DNA from: Microvirga arvi | GTDB taxonomy: Bacteria > Pseudomonadota > Alphaproteobacteria > Rhizobiales > Beijerinckiaceae | Assembly (NCBI RefSeq): GCF_016892765.1 | Contig: NZ_JAFEMD010000018.1 | Span: forward strand, 1-64,000 | Length of the DNA: 64,000 bases | Reading direction: 5' to 3' | Shown here: positions 48,497 through 57,122 of the stretch, in pieces | Layout of the letters: the number at the start of each line of letters is the position of its first letter | How positions within the stretch are numbered: the stretch's first letter is position 1 | Position numbers and translations under genes: made by a program | The notes under the pieces: generated by a model | The model's database searches: none | What the model was told of the DNA's origin: nothing | Seen by the model: only the letters and a program-made list of their open reading frames with translations

Positions 48497-49164
48497 GCGC
48501 CCGCGACGACATCTTCGGCAATATCCGCCGCTCGCTCGGCGTCAACGGCAGCGAAACTATCCGGCGGCAGATCGTAGCGGACCGCCTGGAGCGCGCGCCC
48601 AAGGGCGTGATCCCCAAGCGGGGCCAGGTCTCCGGCGAGGAGCGGATCGCCCTCTTCAAGACCATGGTCGAGACCTCGCTTGCCACGGTGACGGAGGTTG
48701 CCTCCCCGGCGGAGGTGCCGCAATCCATCGCCCTCTTCCTGCGCAACCACAACCTGCCGGCGACGCTCCGCATGGGCGACGACCCGCGCCTCAAGGCCAT
48801 GCCCTGGTCCGATACCACGCTCGAGATCGCCCATGGCCCGAGCCGAGGCAGCGACCTCAACGCGGTGAGCCACGCCTTCGGAGGCATCGCCGAATCCGGC
48901 ACGCTCGCCATGGTCTCGAGCGCCGACAACCCCTCCACCCTCAACTTCCTGCCCGACAACCACATCATCGTGGTCTCGGCCAAGGACATCGCCAGCGATT
49001 ACGAATCCGTCTGGAACCGGGTGCGCTTCGCCTATGGCAAGGGCAGCATGCCGCGCACTGTGAACTGGATCACCGGCCCCTCCCGCTCCGGCGACATCGA
49101 GCAGACCCTGTTGCTCGGCGCCCATGGGCCCCGGCGGCTGCATGTCATCGTGGTGCGGGAGTAG
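48493..49164 (+). CDS. lutC: Lactate utilisation protein LutC
   Basis: A 223-residue LUD-domain protein (YkgG/LutC). It begins MSARDDIFGNIRRSLG and carries the LUD core with FGGIAESGTLAMVSSADNPSTLNFLPDNHIIVV (in part) and a C-terminal VNWITGPSRSGDIEQTLLLGAHGPRRLHVIVV. No Fe-S motif. It partners LutA and LutB for L-lactate oxidation. Its ATG overlaps the lutB stop codon by 4 bp. No lactate permease gene is adjacent. Confidence 0.94.
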   Translation: MSARDDIFGNIRRSLGVNGSETIRRQIVADRLERAPKGVIPKRGQVSGEERIALFKTMVETSLATVTEVASPAEVPQSIALFLRNHNLPATLRMGDDPRLKAMPWSDTTLEIAHGPSRGSDLNAVSHAFGGIAESGTLAMVSSADNPSTLNFLPDNHIIVVSAKDIASDYESVWNRVRFAYGKGSMPRTVNWITGPSRSGDIEQTLLLGAHGPRRLHVIVVRE

Positions 49165-49240
49165 TTTACGCCTGAGTCGACAAGTCGCTCAGCTAAGCCA
49201 TAATCCTGTGACAAAGCAGCTGTGACGCTGGAGCCTCGCC

Positions 49241-49810
49241 ATGGCCATCCCGACCCTCATCTTCCGCACCATCCGGTGGTCGGCCTGGGACGGCTGCGAG
49301 GCGGGGCTGGAGCATGTGGATGTGCGCCCTCGCGATGGCGGGCTCGACATCTCCGGCGTCGTGATCGCCCAGGAGGACGACGCCAGGTTCGGTCTCTCCT
49401 ACCGCCTCAAGCTGGATGCCTTGTGGCGAACCCGCGAAGCTCTTCTCAGAACCACATCGGGGCATGTGCTTCACTTGGAGAGCGACGGCCAGGGGCACTG
49501 GCAGGAGAACGGCAAGGAGCAGCCTGCGCTCCAGGGCTGCATCGATATCGACATTCAGGCGACACCGATCACCAATACCCTGCCCATCCGCCGTCTCGAT
49601 CTCGATGCCGGGGAGAGCATGGAGATCCGCCTCTGCTACATCTCCATGCCTGATCTGATCGTCTCGGCGGCCAACCAGCGCTATACGGCCCTTGACGCGG
49701 GTTCGCTCTACCGTTTCGAGAGCCTGGAGAGCGGCTTCACCGCCGAACTGCCTGTCGACGAGGACGGCTTCGTTCTCGACTATCCGGGCCTGTTCAGGCG
49801 CCTGGGCTGA
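49241..49810 (+). CDS. Putative glycolipid-binding domain protein
   Basis: A 189-residue protein that resembles the PF06475 putative glycolipid-binding family. Landmarks are the start IRWSAWDGCEAGLEHVDV, GLSYRLKLDALWRTREALL, and a C-terminal QRYTALDAGSLYRFESLESGF ahead of LDYPGLFRRLG. No signal peptide or membrane helix, so probably cytoplasmic. Family function in bacteria is not established; the name derives from a mycobacterial structure. It stands alone between lut genes and the iron genes. Confidence 0.8.
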   Translation: MAIPTLIFRTIRWSAWDGCEAGLEHVDVRPRDGGLDISGVVIAQEDDARFGLSYRLKLDALWRTREALLRTTSGHVLHLESDGQGHWQENGKEQPALQGCIDIDIQATPITNTLPIRRLDLDAGESMEIRLCYISMPDLIVSAANQRYTALDAGSLYRFESLESGFTAELPVDEDGFVLDYPGLFRRLG

Positions 49811-49901
49811 ACGTCCGTGCACAACCGTGACATCTGGGCACAGGAAATAGGGCTGGCGCCTGGTTTTATTATCAGCTAAGTCTTTGAAATCCAATATAGT
49901 T

Positions 49902-49922
49902 TTTAGTAATTCTAAACTAGAA
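49902..49922. promoter_or_regulatory. Irr-type iron control element upstream of bfd
   Basis: Overlapping inverted repeats TTTAG-N5-CTAAA (49902-49916) and TTCTA-AAC-TAGAA (49910-49922), in an AT-rich promoter ending 7 nt before the bfd ATG. They resemble the rhizobial ICE box read by Irr. An iron-dependent switch is inferred. Confidence 0.55.
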
Positions 49923-49928
49923 CAACAA

Positions 49929-50186
49929 ATGATCGTCTGCTCCTGCAACATCCTCTCCGACGGTGATGTCAAAGCCTGCCTCAAGCCGGGGCCGGGCTGC
50001 CCGCGCACGCCGGCGCAAGTCTATCGCTGCCTCGGCTGCAGCCCCGATTGCGGGCGCTGCGCCCGGACGATCCGCGCCATCATGGACAAGGCGCTGGCCG
50101 ATGCGGGCGTGGAGCCCATTGCCGCCTGCCAGCGGGGCTGCTGCCCGACCGCCCTCGAAAAAGCCGCCGCCGAACCCACCCTTTGA
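49929..50186 (+). CDS. bfd: Bacterioferritin-associated ferredoxin Bfd
   Basis: An 85-residue [2Fe-2S] protein. Cys4 and Cys6 in MIVCSCN and Cys41 and Cys44 in SPDCGRC match the spacing of Bfd, which binds bacterioferritin and donates electrons to release stored iron. Extra cysteines (17, 24, 34, 37) and the C-terminal [10 protein letters not shown] are unusual. ATG 49929 is chosen over a longer upstream frame. An ICE-like promoter element precedes it and bfr follows 222 bp later, which supports the functional assignment. Confidence 0.9.
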   Translation: MIVCSCNILSDGDVKACLKPGPGCPRTPAQVYRCLGCSPDCGRCARTIRAIMDKALADAGVEPIAACQRGCCPTALEKAAAEPTL

Positions 50187-50221
50187 TCAAAGGGGCTTTC
50201 ACCCTAGTTCATAAATCCTCT

Positions 50222-50361
50222 AGAGCATCGGATGGATCCCAAAAGTGGATTTGCACGTTTGGGATCCATCCGATGCTCAATCTATTGAGTAGCGCATCGT
50301 TTGAGCGGACCCAGTGGGCCGCGCCAGCGAAAACCGGCTCCACTTTTCCGCACGATGCGCT
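50222..50361. repeat. Intergenic palindromic repeat, family 1, copy E (two units)
   Basis: Unit 2-type palindrome at 50222-50278 (arms AGAGCATCGGATGGATCC mirrored) and unit 1-type at 50291-50361 (AGCGCATCGT/ACGATGCGCT). It fills the gap between bfd and bfr, the order of units reversed relative to copies A and D. Confidence 0.85.
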
Positions 50362-50407
50362 AAGGAAGGGTCCGGCGCATCGGCGCCGTTTGGACGAGAG
50401 GGTTAGG

Positions 50408-50893
50408 ATGAAGGGTGATCCGAAGGCAATCGAGTATCTCAATCGCGGCCTGCGCAGCGAGCTGACGGCGGTCAACCAGTACTGGCTGCACTACCGGCTC
50501 CTGGACGACTGGGGCTACAAGGAGCTTGCGAAGACCTGGCGCAAGGAATCCATCGAGGAGATGCACCACGCGGACCGCTTCATCGAGCGCATCATCTTCC
50601 TCGAAGGCTTTGCCAACCTGCAGGTGCTCGACCCCCTGCGCATCGGCCAGAACATCCAGGAGATCCTCGAATCCGACCTCGCGGCGGAATACGACGCCCG
50701 CAACCTCTACGGCGAGGCCGCCGCCTATTGCGACAGCATCGGCGACCGGGTGTCGAAGAACCTGTTCGAGGAGCTGATGGCGGACGAGGAAGGCCATATC
50801 GACTTCCTCGAGACCCAGCTCAACCTCGTCGAGCAGATCGGCATCGAGCTCTACGCCCAGAAGCATATCGGCGGGCTCGACGACGACCACTGA
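50408..50893 (+). CDS. bfr: Bacterioferritin Bfr
   Basis: Iron-storage haem-binding ferritin, 161 residues. The ferroxidase ligands line up with E. coli Bfr: Glu18, Glu51, His54, Glu94, Glu127 and His130, and Met52 is the haem axial ligand (EEMHHADR). It assembles as 24-mers that oxidise Fe(II) and store it as mineral. ATG 50408 ([11 protein letters not shown]) is chosen; the long upstream open frame crosses a repeat. Downstream of bfd and followed by a terminator. Confidence 0.97.
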   Translation: MKGDPKAIEYLNRGLRSELTAVNQYWLHYRLLDDWGYKELAKTWRKESIEEMHHADRFIERIIFLEGFANLQVLDPLRIGQNIQEILESDLAAEYDARNLYGEAAAYCDSIGDRVSKNLFEELMADEEGHIDFLETQLNLVEQIGIELYAQKHIGGLDDDH

Positions 50894-50923
50894 AGATCTG
50901 GCATCATGCCGATGCAAAGATAT

Positions 50924-50947
50924 GGCCCGCCCTAAGGCGGGCCTTTT
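50924..50947. terminator. Terminator after bfr
   Basis: An 8-bp stem GGCCCGCC/GGCGGGCC with loop CTAA, followed by TTTT. It lies 5 bp before the stop end of the convergent acyl-CoA ligase gene. Confidence 0.8.
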
Positions 50948-50952
50948 GCATT

Positions 50953-53676
50953 TCAGGTGGATTTGGCGAGTTTTCCCGGTTCCTCGATCGCGGCGATCGG
51001 CAGGGTCACGAGACGCAGTTCCGGATCGTCCGGATCGATCCGGATCGTGAAGCCCAGGCTGCGGCACATGTCGAGCATGGTGGAGTTCTCCCGCAGCACC
51101 TGACCATCGATCTCGCGTAGGCCCTCGGCCTTCGCCCACTCGATCATCAGCCGCATCAGCTCCCAGCCGAGGCCGAGCCCCTTGAGATCGGAGCGAAGCA
51201 GGATGCCGTATTCGCCTGTCTCGTGGTTGGCATCCGCATGGAGGCGGACAGCCCCCATCATGTCGCCAGTCTCCGCGTCGAAGGCGACGAAGGCGATAGC
51301 GCGGGCATAGTCGAGCTGCGTCAGGCGAGCGAGGAAGGTATGGCTGAAATCGCGGACCGGCGCGAAGAAGCGTAGGCGCAGGTCCTCCGGCGTGATCTTC
51401 TCGAAGAAGCGCCGGAACTCGTCCTCGTCCTCGGGCCGCACGGGACGCACGAAAGCATTCCTGCCGTTGCGCAGGCCGATCGTGCGCTCCCATTCCTTCG
51501 GGTATGGCCGGACCGCAAAGCGCGGATGCCCGCTGCCCTTGCGGGTTTCGGGCGCAACCGCGACGCGGGCATCGACCGCGTTGACGCCGGTATGGTCGGC
51601 GAGCAGCGGGTTGATGTCGAGCTCGCGGATCTCGGGCAGGTCGGCCGCCATCTGGGCGAGCTTCACGAGGGTGAGCGCAATGGCTCCCTCGTCGGCCGCC
51701 GGAACGTCGCGGTAGGCCTTGAGGCGGCGCGACACGCGCGTGCGCCCGATGAGATCGTGGGCGAGCTTCAGATCGAGAGGCGGCAGGGCCAAGGCCTTGT
51801 CGTTGATCACCTCCACCGCCGTGCCCCCGCGCCCGAACAGCACGACGGGTCCGAAGGAGGGATCGTCGGCGATTCCCATGATCAGCTCGCGGGCCTTCGT
51901 CCTGCGCACCATCGGCTGCACGGTGACGCCCGTGACATGCGCCCCAGGCTTCAGGCGCGCGGCGCGTTCGAAGATGTCGGCGGCCGCCTTGCGCACCGCC
52001 TCCTCACTGGTGAGATCGAGCTTCACGCCACCGATGTCGGACTTGTGCACGATATCGGGCGAGAGAACCTTCACCGCGACTGTTCCCCCCTCCGCAAGGA
52101 CGGGCCGCGCCGCCTCCGCGGCCTCCTCCGGCGTCGTCGCCAGAACGACGGGCGCGGTGGGAATGTCGTAGGCTCTGAGCAGCGCATTGACCTCGAGAGG
52201 ATCGAGCCAGCGGCGGTTCTGCCCCACCACGTGCTCGACAATGGCCCGGGCGGCCTCCGTATCCGGCTCGAAATCGTGCGGAAGGTCGTCGGGCGTCTCC
52301 ATCAGCTGGTTCTGCGCCTCACGGTAGCGCACCAGCTGCATGAACCCGCGCACCGCGTCAGCCTCCGTGGCGAAATGCGGAATGCGGGCCTCTTCGAACA
52401 CGCGGGCGGAATCCGGGTCCTCGCCGATCCAGGCGGCAAAGACCGGCTTCTGGCGATAGCCTCTCGCCCTATCCTTCTTCACCACGTTCACGACGGCAGC
52501 GGCCACATCCGAGGCGCCGGCCACGGCCGTAGGCACGCTTAGGATGAGAACGGCATCGTTTTCGGGGTCCGCGAGCAGCGCCTCCAGGGCCCCAGCATAG
52601 CGCTCGGGGTTCGCATCGCCGATGATGTCGATCGGGTTCCCGTGCGACCAGGTGGGCGGCAGGATGGCATCGAGCGAGTTGCGGGTCGTCTCTGAGATGG
52701 TGGCCAGCGTTCCGCCAAGATCCACAAGACGATCCACCGCCAAAACGCCGATACCACCTCCATTGGTAAGAACTGCCAGTCGACTGCCAGGGAAGGGCTT
52801 CTGCCGTCCCAATGTCTCGGCGGCGGCAAAGAGCTGGTCGAGATCGAGCACGCGGAGCAGCCCGGCGCGGCGGAAAGCAGCGTCATAGACCGCATCGGAG
52901 CCCGCCAGCGCCCCCGTATGGGTTGCGGCCGCCTTCGCTCCCTGCGCATGACGCCCGGCCTTGATCACCACCACCGGCTTCACGCGAGCCGCCGCGCGAG
53001 CCGCCGACATGAACTTCTTCGCGTTGCCGATGGACTCGATGTAGAGCAGGATCGCCCGCGTTCCGCTGTCGGCGGAGAAGAAGTCAAGGCAGTCGCTGAA
53101 GTCGACGTCGATCTTGTCGCCCAGGGACACGATGGCGGAAAAGCCAACGTTGCGCTGTGCGGCCCACTCGACAAGCCCTGCCGCGACCGCACCGGATTGC
53201 GAGACGAGCGCCAGATCGCCGGGCTTCGCAGAGTGAGCCGCAAAACTCGCATTCATCTTCGCCTGGGGGGCCAGCACACCGATGCAGTTGGGCCCGACGA
53301 TGCGCAGTCCATGGGCGCGGGCCGCGAGCCTGACCTTCTCGCTCAGGGAACCTTCGCCATAGCCCAGTCCGGCGGTTGCCACGATGGCGGCGCTCACGCC
53401 GACTTGACCCGCCTCCTCGATCACGCCGAGCACCCTATGCGGCGGCACGGCAACGACGATGAGGTCTGGCACCTCCGGCAGCTCGGACAGAGACGGAAAG
53501 CACGATCTACCCTCGATCTCCACGTGATGCGGGTTGACGGAGAAGATGTCTCCCTCGAAGCCGCCGGCAATGAGATTGCGCAGGAAGGTCAGGCCGAGGG
53601 AGCCGGGACGCGGGCTCGTGCCGACGACCGCAATGGAGCGGGGAGCCAGCAGCTTGTCGAGGCGATAGGTGGACAT
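50953..53676 (-). CDS. ADP-forming acyl-CoA synthetase fused to GNAT acetyltransferase
   Basis: A 907-residue fusion. The N-terminal CoA-binding and succinyl-CoA-ligase-like domains (about 1-480; LLAPRSIAVVGTSPRPGS, GDLALVSQSGAVAAGLVEWA, ATHTGALAGS with His253 where the phosphorylated His of ADP-forming acetyl-CoA synthetases lies), an ATP-grasp region (about 500-715; AVKVLSPDIVHKSDIGGVKL), then a GNAT acetyltransferase domain (about 720-890; YGILLRSDLKGLGLGWELM). The layout matches Pat/PatZ lysine acetyltransferases. The retained His means it may also be a working acyl-CoA synthetase. Start at ATG 53676 with AAGGAT upstream. Confidence 0.9.
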   Translation of the reverse strand: MSTYRLDKLLAPRSIAVVGTSPRPGSLGLTFLRNLIAGGFEGDIFSVNPHHVEIEGRSCFPSLSELPEVPDLIVVAVPPHRVLGVIEEAGQVGVSAAIVATAGLGYGEGSLSEKVRLAARAHGLRIVGPNCIGVLAPQAKMNASFAAHSAKPGDLALVSQSGAVAAGLVEWAAQRNVGFSAIVSLGDKIDVDFSDCLDFFSADSGTRAILLYIESIGNAKKFMSAARAAARVKPVVVIKAGRHAQGAKAAATHTGALAGSDAVYDAAFRRAGLLRVLDLDQLFAAAETLGRQKPFPGSRLAVLTNGGGIGVLAVDRLVDLGGTLATISETTRNSLDAILPPTWSHGNPIDIIGDANPERYAGALEALLADPENDAVLILSVPTAVAGASDVAAAVVNVVKKDRARGYRQKPVFAAWIGEDPDSARVFEEARIPHFATEADAVRGFMQLVRYREAQNQLMETPDDLPHDFEPDTEAARAIVEHVVGQNRRWLDPLEVNALLRAYDIPTAPVVLATTPEEAAEAARPVLAEGGTVAVKVLSPDIVHKSDIGGVKLDLTSEEAVRKAAADIFERAARLKPGAHVTGVTVQPMVRRTKARELIMGIADDPSFGPVVLFGRGGTAVEVINDKALALPPLDLKLAHDLIGRTRVSRRLKAYRDVPAADEGAIALTLVKLAQMAADLPEIRELDINPLLADHTGVNAVDARVAVAPETRKGSGHPRFAVRPYPKEWERTIGLRNGRNAFVRPVRPEDEDEFRRFFEKITPEDLRLRFFAPVRDFSHTFLARLTQLDYARAIAFVAFDAETGDMMGAVRLHADANHETGEYGILLRSDLKGLGLGWELMRLMIEWAKAEGLREIDGQVLRENSTMLDMCRSLGFTIRIDPDDPELRLVTLPIAAIEEPGKLAKST

Positions 53677-53797
53677 GGGGATCCTTCGTCGCGTGGACAT
53701 TTCGGACGAGGCGGCCCACCAGAACCTATTGCGGCCGGAGATAATCGCAAGACGCATTGACGTGAACGGTCTATCGCGTCTCGGCAAGCACGAGGAC

Positions 53798-56503
53798 CTA
53801 CTCGGCAAGGACCCTGGTCGGCGGGAAGATCACCTCGACCAACGTGCCCTCGCTCGGCTGGCTGGAGATCTGCAGCGCCCCACGATTCGCTTCGACAAGC
53901 GCCTTGGTGAGGGGAAGCCCGAGGCCCGTGCCGCCGCGCCTTCGCGACGTGGCGAGCTGGCGGAAGGGCTCAAGGGCGGCCTCGACCTCCGTAGGCGTCA
54001 TGCCGATCCCTGTGTCACGCACTCGGAACGCCACCTCGCCGCGATCGGTCATGGCCGTGGAGACGATCACCTGTCCGCCCGCGTCGGTGAACTTGATGGC
54101 ATTCGACACGAGGTTGAGCACGATCTGGCGCATGGAGCGCTCGTCAGCCACGACCGGAGGCAGCTTGGGCGCGAAGCTCATGCGCATGACGATGCGGTCG
54201 CGGGCGGCCTGGGGCTGGAGCAGGGCCACGCAGGTGGAAACCAGGTCGTTCAGGCTTACCCCCGTGAACGACAGCTCGAGCCGCCCTGCCTCGATCTTGG
54301 CGAGGTCCAGAAGATCGTTCACGAGGCTGATCACATGCGAGCCGGAGGCGTGAACGTCCTTGAGGTATTCCTTGTACCTTTCGTTGCCGATAGCCCCGAA
54401 CCTCTCCTCGAGCATCACCTCAGCGAACCCGAGAATGGCATTCAAAGGCGTGCGGATCTCATGGCTGATCTTGGCCAGAAGGTCGGATTTCTGGGCACTC
54501 GCTTCCTCGGCGGCGTGCTTGGCGCCGATCAGTTCGCCCTCCGCCTTCTTGAAGGCGGTGATATCGCGCAACACGGCGCAGAATCGACGCTCCGGACCAT
54601 CGCCCAAGCGCCCCATGGTCATGAAGAGCGGGATGGAACCGCCCTGACGCTCCCGGCCGACAACCTCGCGCCCGTCATTGAGCAGACTTCTCACGCCGGG
54701 CGAGCGCAGGCTCTCGAGATAATCGAGAGCGACCATATGGCTCTCGGGCGCCAGCAGCACCGTGATGGCGTCGCCCGCCACCGCCCGCTCATCATAGCCG
54801 AAGAGCGCCTCGGCCGAGCGGTTGAGGGAGAGGATGCGTCCCGTTTCGTTGAGCACGATGACGCCGTCGGTCGCCGTATCGAGGATCGCCTCCAGCTCGT
54901 GGACCCGGCTGTCCTGGGATGGAGGCGGAGGGACGTCGACCTTGGGGGCCCTGCGGATCAACAGGAGAGCTGCTTCCTCGCCGCCCCATTCAGCTGTCGA
55001 GGCGCGTACGGTCACGGCGATGTTCTCGTTGCTGCGGGTCGTCAGCGCGAGGGCGAAATCCTCGTCGCCTGAGCCCCCGAGGGCAGGCGAGCCGCGGAAC
55101 AGGTGCACGAGACCGCCATCGGTCCGGACCTCTTCGATAGCCTCATAGCCGGTCAAATCGAGCAGGAAGCGATTGGCGAAGAGAACGTGCTCCCCGCGAT
55201 GGACCAGAATGCCGATGGGCAGCCGGTCGAGGATACGGTCATCGCCAGCAGGAAGAGCAGCCGGCTCGGAAGGGCCGGCATCGCCCTCGGCTGCCGGCGT
55301 GTCCCCTTCTGGAGGGCGATCAGCCTGATCCGACGCACTCTCTTGGGCTGGCGTATCCTCCAAGCGTGCTCCCAGCGCCCGCGCGATCTCGCGAAAGGCG
55401 TTCCGCTCGGCCGTGGAGAGGCTCGATGCCGGAGGACGTCTCCCAGCGTTCTCCGGCTGCTGACCGGGCTCGGGCGGATTAGTGTTCGAGAGCGCTTCCG
55501 CCACCTGACCACGAAGATCGGCGAACCAGCCCTCGTCGGACGCCTTGCTCTCGGTCTCCACGGCCTGCGGAGGCATTTCCTCCGGTGGGCGGAACGGGAA
55601 GGTGTCATCAGGCACCAGGCTCTGGGCAATCAAGTGGTCCGAAACCGCCCCAGGCTCGCCTTGCGAATTCTCGAGAGCTGCCCGCTCCCGCGCGGCATCC
55701 ATGCGCAGGAGGCCGAAGCCCCGGAAGCCGGTCAGCTCCCGGTCAGCCCTGAAGATGGGCATGCCGGCCCAGTCGACAGGCACCTGCAGCGAAGAATTAT
55801 CGATGTTCCAGAAGATGGTTTGGCCGCTCCAGGTACCCCGGCGGGCGAAAAAGGCCGCGACGGCACCATCCGGATCCTCCACGACCGATTGGGATACCTC
55901 CGTCCAGGTTCGCCCGATGACGCTGGCTGCGACCGGTCCAACGGCTTCGGCGAGCTGCGGGGACACCTCCGTGAAGCGGGCTTCCGCATCCGCCTGCCAT
56001 ACGAAGCGGATTGTACCGCGGGGCTGCTCCGCTTGAGGAGTATCGGTTGCGATCTCAGAGGTGGGCTCCTGAGCGGTTCGAGCCTCAGCCGCCATCTGGT
56101 ACGACCGTGAACGCGCAGCCTTCGGAGCAGTCGATCCGGCAAACGCCGTCATCAGCACTGTTTCGCCATTCTCCAGGGAGGCCAATCGGCAGGCGCAGGC
56201 GACGGGAAGCCAAGGGCGGGCCGGGTCCAGCCGCAAACGCTCCACCCTGATGCCCTCGCGGGGCGCAAGCCCGCCTGCAAGAGTCCTGATGCGATCGCGC
56301 GCCCGGAAATCCCGGGTCACCCGACCGGCCGAATCCGTGAACGCCTCCTTCACCCCCAGGGCATCCGGCGATGTCCAGAGCAGCTTCTCCCCTGCCCCAT
56401 CCCAGACGAGCACGACTGCGCCCGGCTGAGCCAGCAGGCGCAGGTCAGGCTCGGCGGCAAGCCGCGCGATCAAAGCTTCGAAGGGATTGGGAATACCCAA
56501 CAT
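53798..56503 (-). CDS. Multi-PAS sensor histidine kinase, PleC/DivJ/PdhS-like
   Basis: A 901-residue sensor kinase. It has PAS-like domains at about 150-270, 420-500 and 530-620 (LEAILDTATDGVIVLNETGR), a HisKA domain with phosphoacceptor His681 in KISHEIRTPLNAILGFAEVM, and an HATPase_c domain (about 790-900; NLVSNAIKFTDAGG, GTGLGLPLTKALVEANRG). The stretch after His681, with ERYKEYLKDVHASGSHV and NDLLDLAKIEAGRLEL, is typical of the DivJ/PleC/PdhS kinases that control DivK and cell-cycle asymmetry. No membrane segment is obvious, so it is probably cytosolic. The ATG at 56503 has AAGGA upstream. Confidence 0.85.
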   Translation of the reverse strand: MLGIPNPFEALIARLAAEPDLRLLAQPGAVVLVWDGAGEKLLWTSPDALGVKEAFTDSAGRVTRDFRARDRIRTLAGGLAPREGIRVERLRLDPARPWLPVACACRLASLENGETVLMTAFAGSTAPKAARSRSYQMAAEARTAQEPTSEIATDTPQAEQPRGTIRFVWQADAEARFTEVSPQLAEAVGPVAASVIGRTWTEVSQSVVEDPDGAVAAFFARRGTWSGQTIFWNIDNSSLQVPVDWAGMPIFRADRELTGFRGFGLLRMDAARERAALENSQGEPGAVSDHLIAQSLVPDDTFPFRPPEEMPPQAVETESKASDEGWFADLRGQVAEALSNTNPPEPGQQPENAGRRPPASSLSTAERNAFREIARALGARLEDTPAQESASDQADRPPEGDTPAAEGDAGPSEPAALPAGDDRILDRLPIGILVHRGEHVLFANRFLLDLTGYEAIEEVRTDGGLVHLFRGSPALGGSGDEDFALALTTRSNENIAVTVRASTAEWGGEEAALLLIRRAPKVDVPPPPSQDSRVHELEAILDTATDGVIVLNETGRILSLNRSAEALFGYDERAVAGDAITVLLAPESHMVALDYLESLRSPGVRSLLNDGREVVGRERQGGSIPLFMTMGRLGDGPERRFCAVLRDITAFKKAEGELIGAKHAAEEASAQKSDLLAKISHEIRTPLNAILGFAEVMLEERFGAIGNERYKEYLKDVHASGSHVISLVNDLLDLAKIEAGRLELSFTGVSLNDLVSTCVALLQPQAARDRIVMRMSFAPKLPPVVADERSMRQIVLNLVSNAIKFTDAGGQVIVSTAMTDRGEVAFRVRDTGIGMTPTEVEAALEPFRQLATSRRRGGTGLGLPLTKALVEANRGALQISSQPSEGTLVEVIFPPTRVLAE

Positions 56504-56646
56504 CAACGGTCCTTGCCACACACCATTACAGAGACTCTCAGGCTGAGCTTCTAGATTAGTATCCGCGGTCAAGCATGCAAGGCGGAACCCTTGAATCCAT
56601 TTACTTTGAGGTAACCTTAATAGGCCGAGGCATATGGGAGTTGATT

Positions 56647-56679
56647 TTGCAATGCACAATGTGATATTGCACTGCACAA
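56647..56679. promoter_or_regulatory. Direct repeats TTGCAxTGCACAA before phasin genes
   Basis: TTGCAATGCACAA (56647-56659) and TTGCACTGCACAA (56667-56679) are near-identical direct repeats, 20 bp apart, upstream of the first phasin gene. Their GC-dyad makes them candidate PhaR (PHB-sensing repressor) operators; this is inferred from position and TGC-rich character. Confidence 0.5.
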
Positions 56680-56704
56680 ATGCCTTACTTACAAGGAGCA
56701 AGCT

Positions 56705-57085
56705 ATGGCGACGAACCAGCCCCAAGGTTATGAGATCCCCCCGGAAATGCGCGACTTCGCCGAGAAGAGCGTCGAACAGGCTCGCAAGGCGATCGACGGC
56801 TTCATGAGCGCGGCCCAGAAGACGGCCGACACCTTCGAAGGCTCGGCCACCACGGTCCAGACCAGCGCCCGCGATGCAGCCCGCAAGACCTTTGCCTATA
56901 CCGAGCAGAACCTGACCGCAGCATTCGACCTCGCTCAGAGAATGGTGCGCGCCAAGGACATGCAGGAGGCCATGCAGATCCAGGCCGAGTTCGTCCGCAC
57001 TCAGTTCGAGGCGATGCAGACGCAGATGAAGGAATTCGGCTCGATGGCACAGTCCGCCATGAAGCAGCCGGGCGGCAAGAAGTAG
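56705..57085 (+). CDS. Phasin family protein 1
   Basis: A 126-residue helical phasin. It reads EIPPEMRDFAEKSVEQARKAIDGF near the start, a typical alphaproteobacterial phasin opening, and consists of amphipathic helices with many Ala, Gln, Met and Lys residues. Phasins coat polyhydroxybutyrate granules and regulate their number and size. AAGGAG lies upstream of the ATG. It leads a pair with a second phasin 37 bp downstream, behind a candidate PhaR operator. Confidence 0.9.
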   Translation: MATNQPQGYEIPPEMRDFAEKSVEQARKAIDGFMSAAQKTADTFEGSATTVQTSARDAARKTFAYTEQNLTAAFDLAQRMVRAKDMQEAMQIQAEFVRTQFEAMQTQMKEFGSMAQSAMKQPGGKK

Positions 57086-57122
57086 TAAAAACCCTCTCCA
57101 ACATCCTCGCGAGGACCCCACG

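Noticed and set aside
56584..56614. EcfG-type promoter GGAAC-N17-CGTT near the phasin genes
   Set aside because: GGAAC is present but the -10 part does not match at a 16-18 nt spacing.
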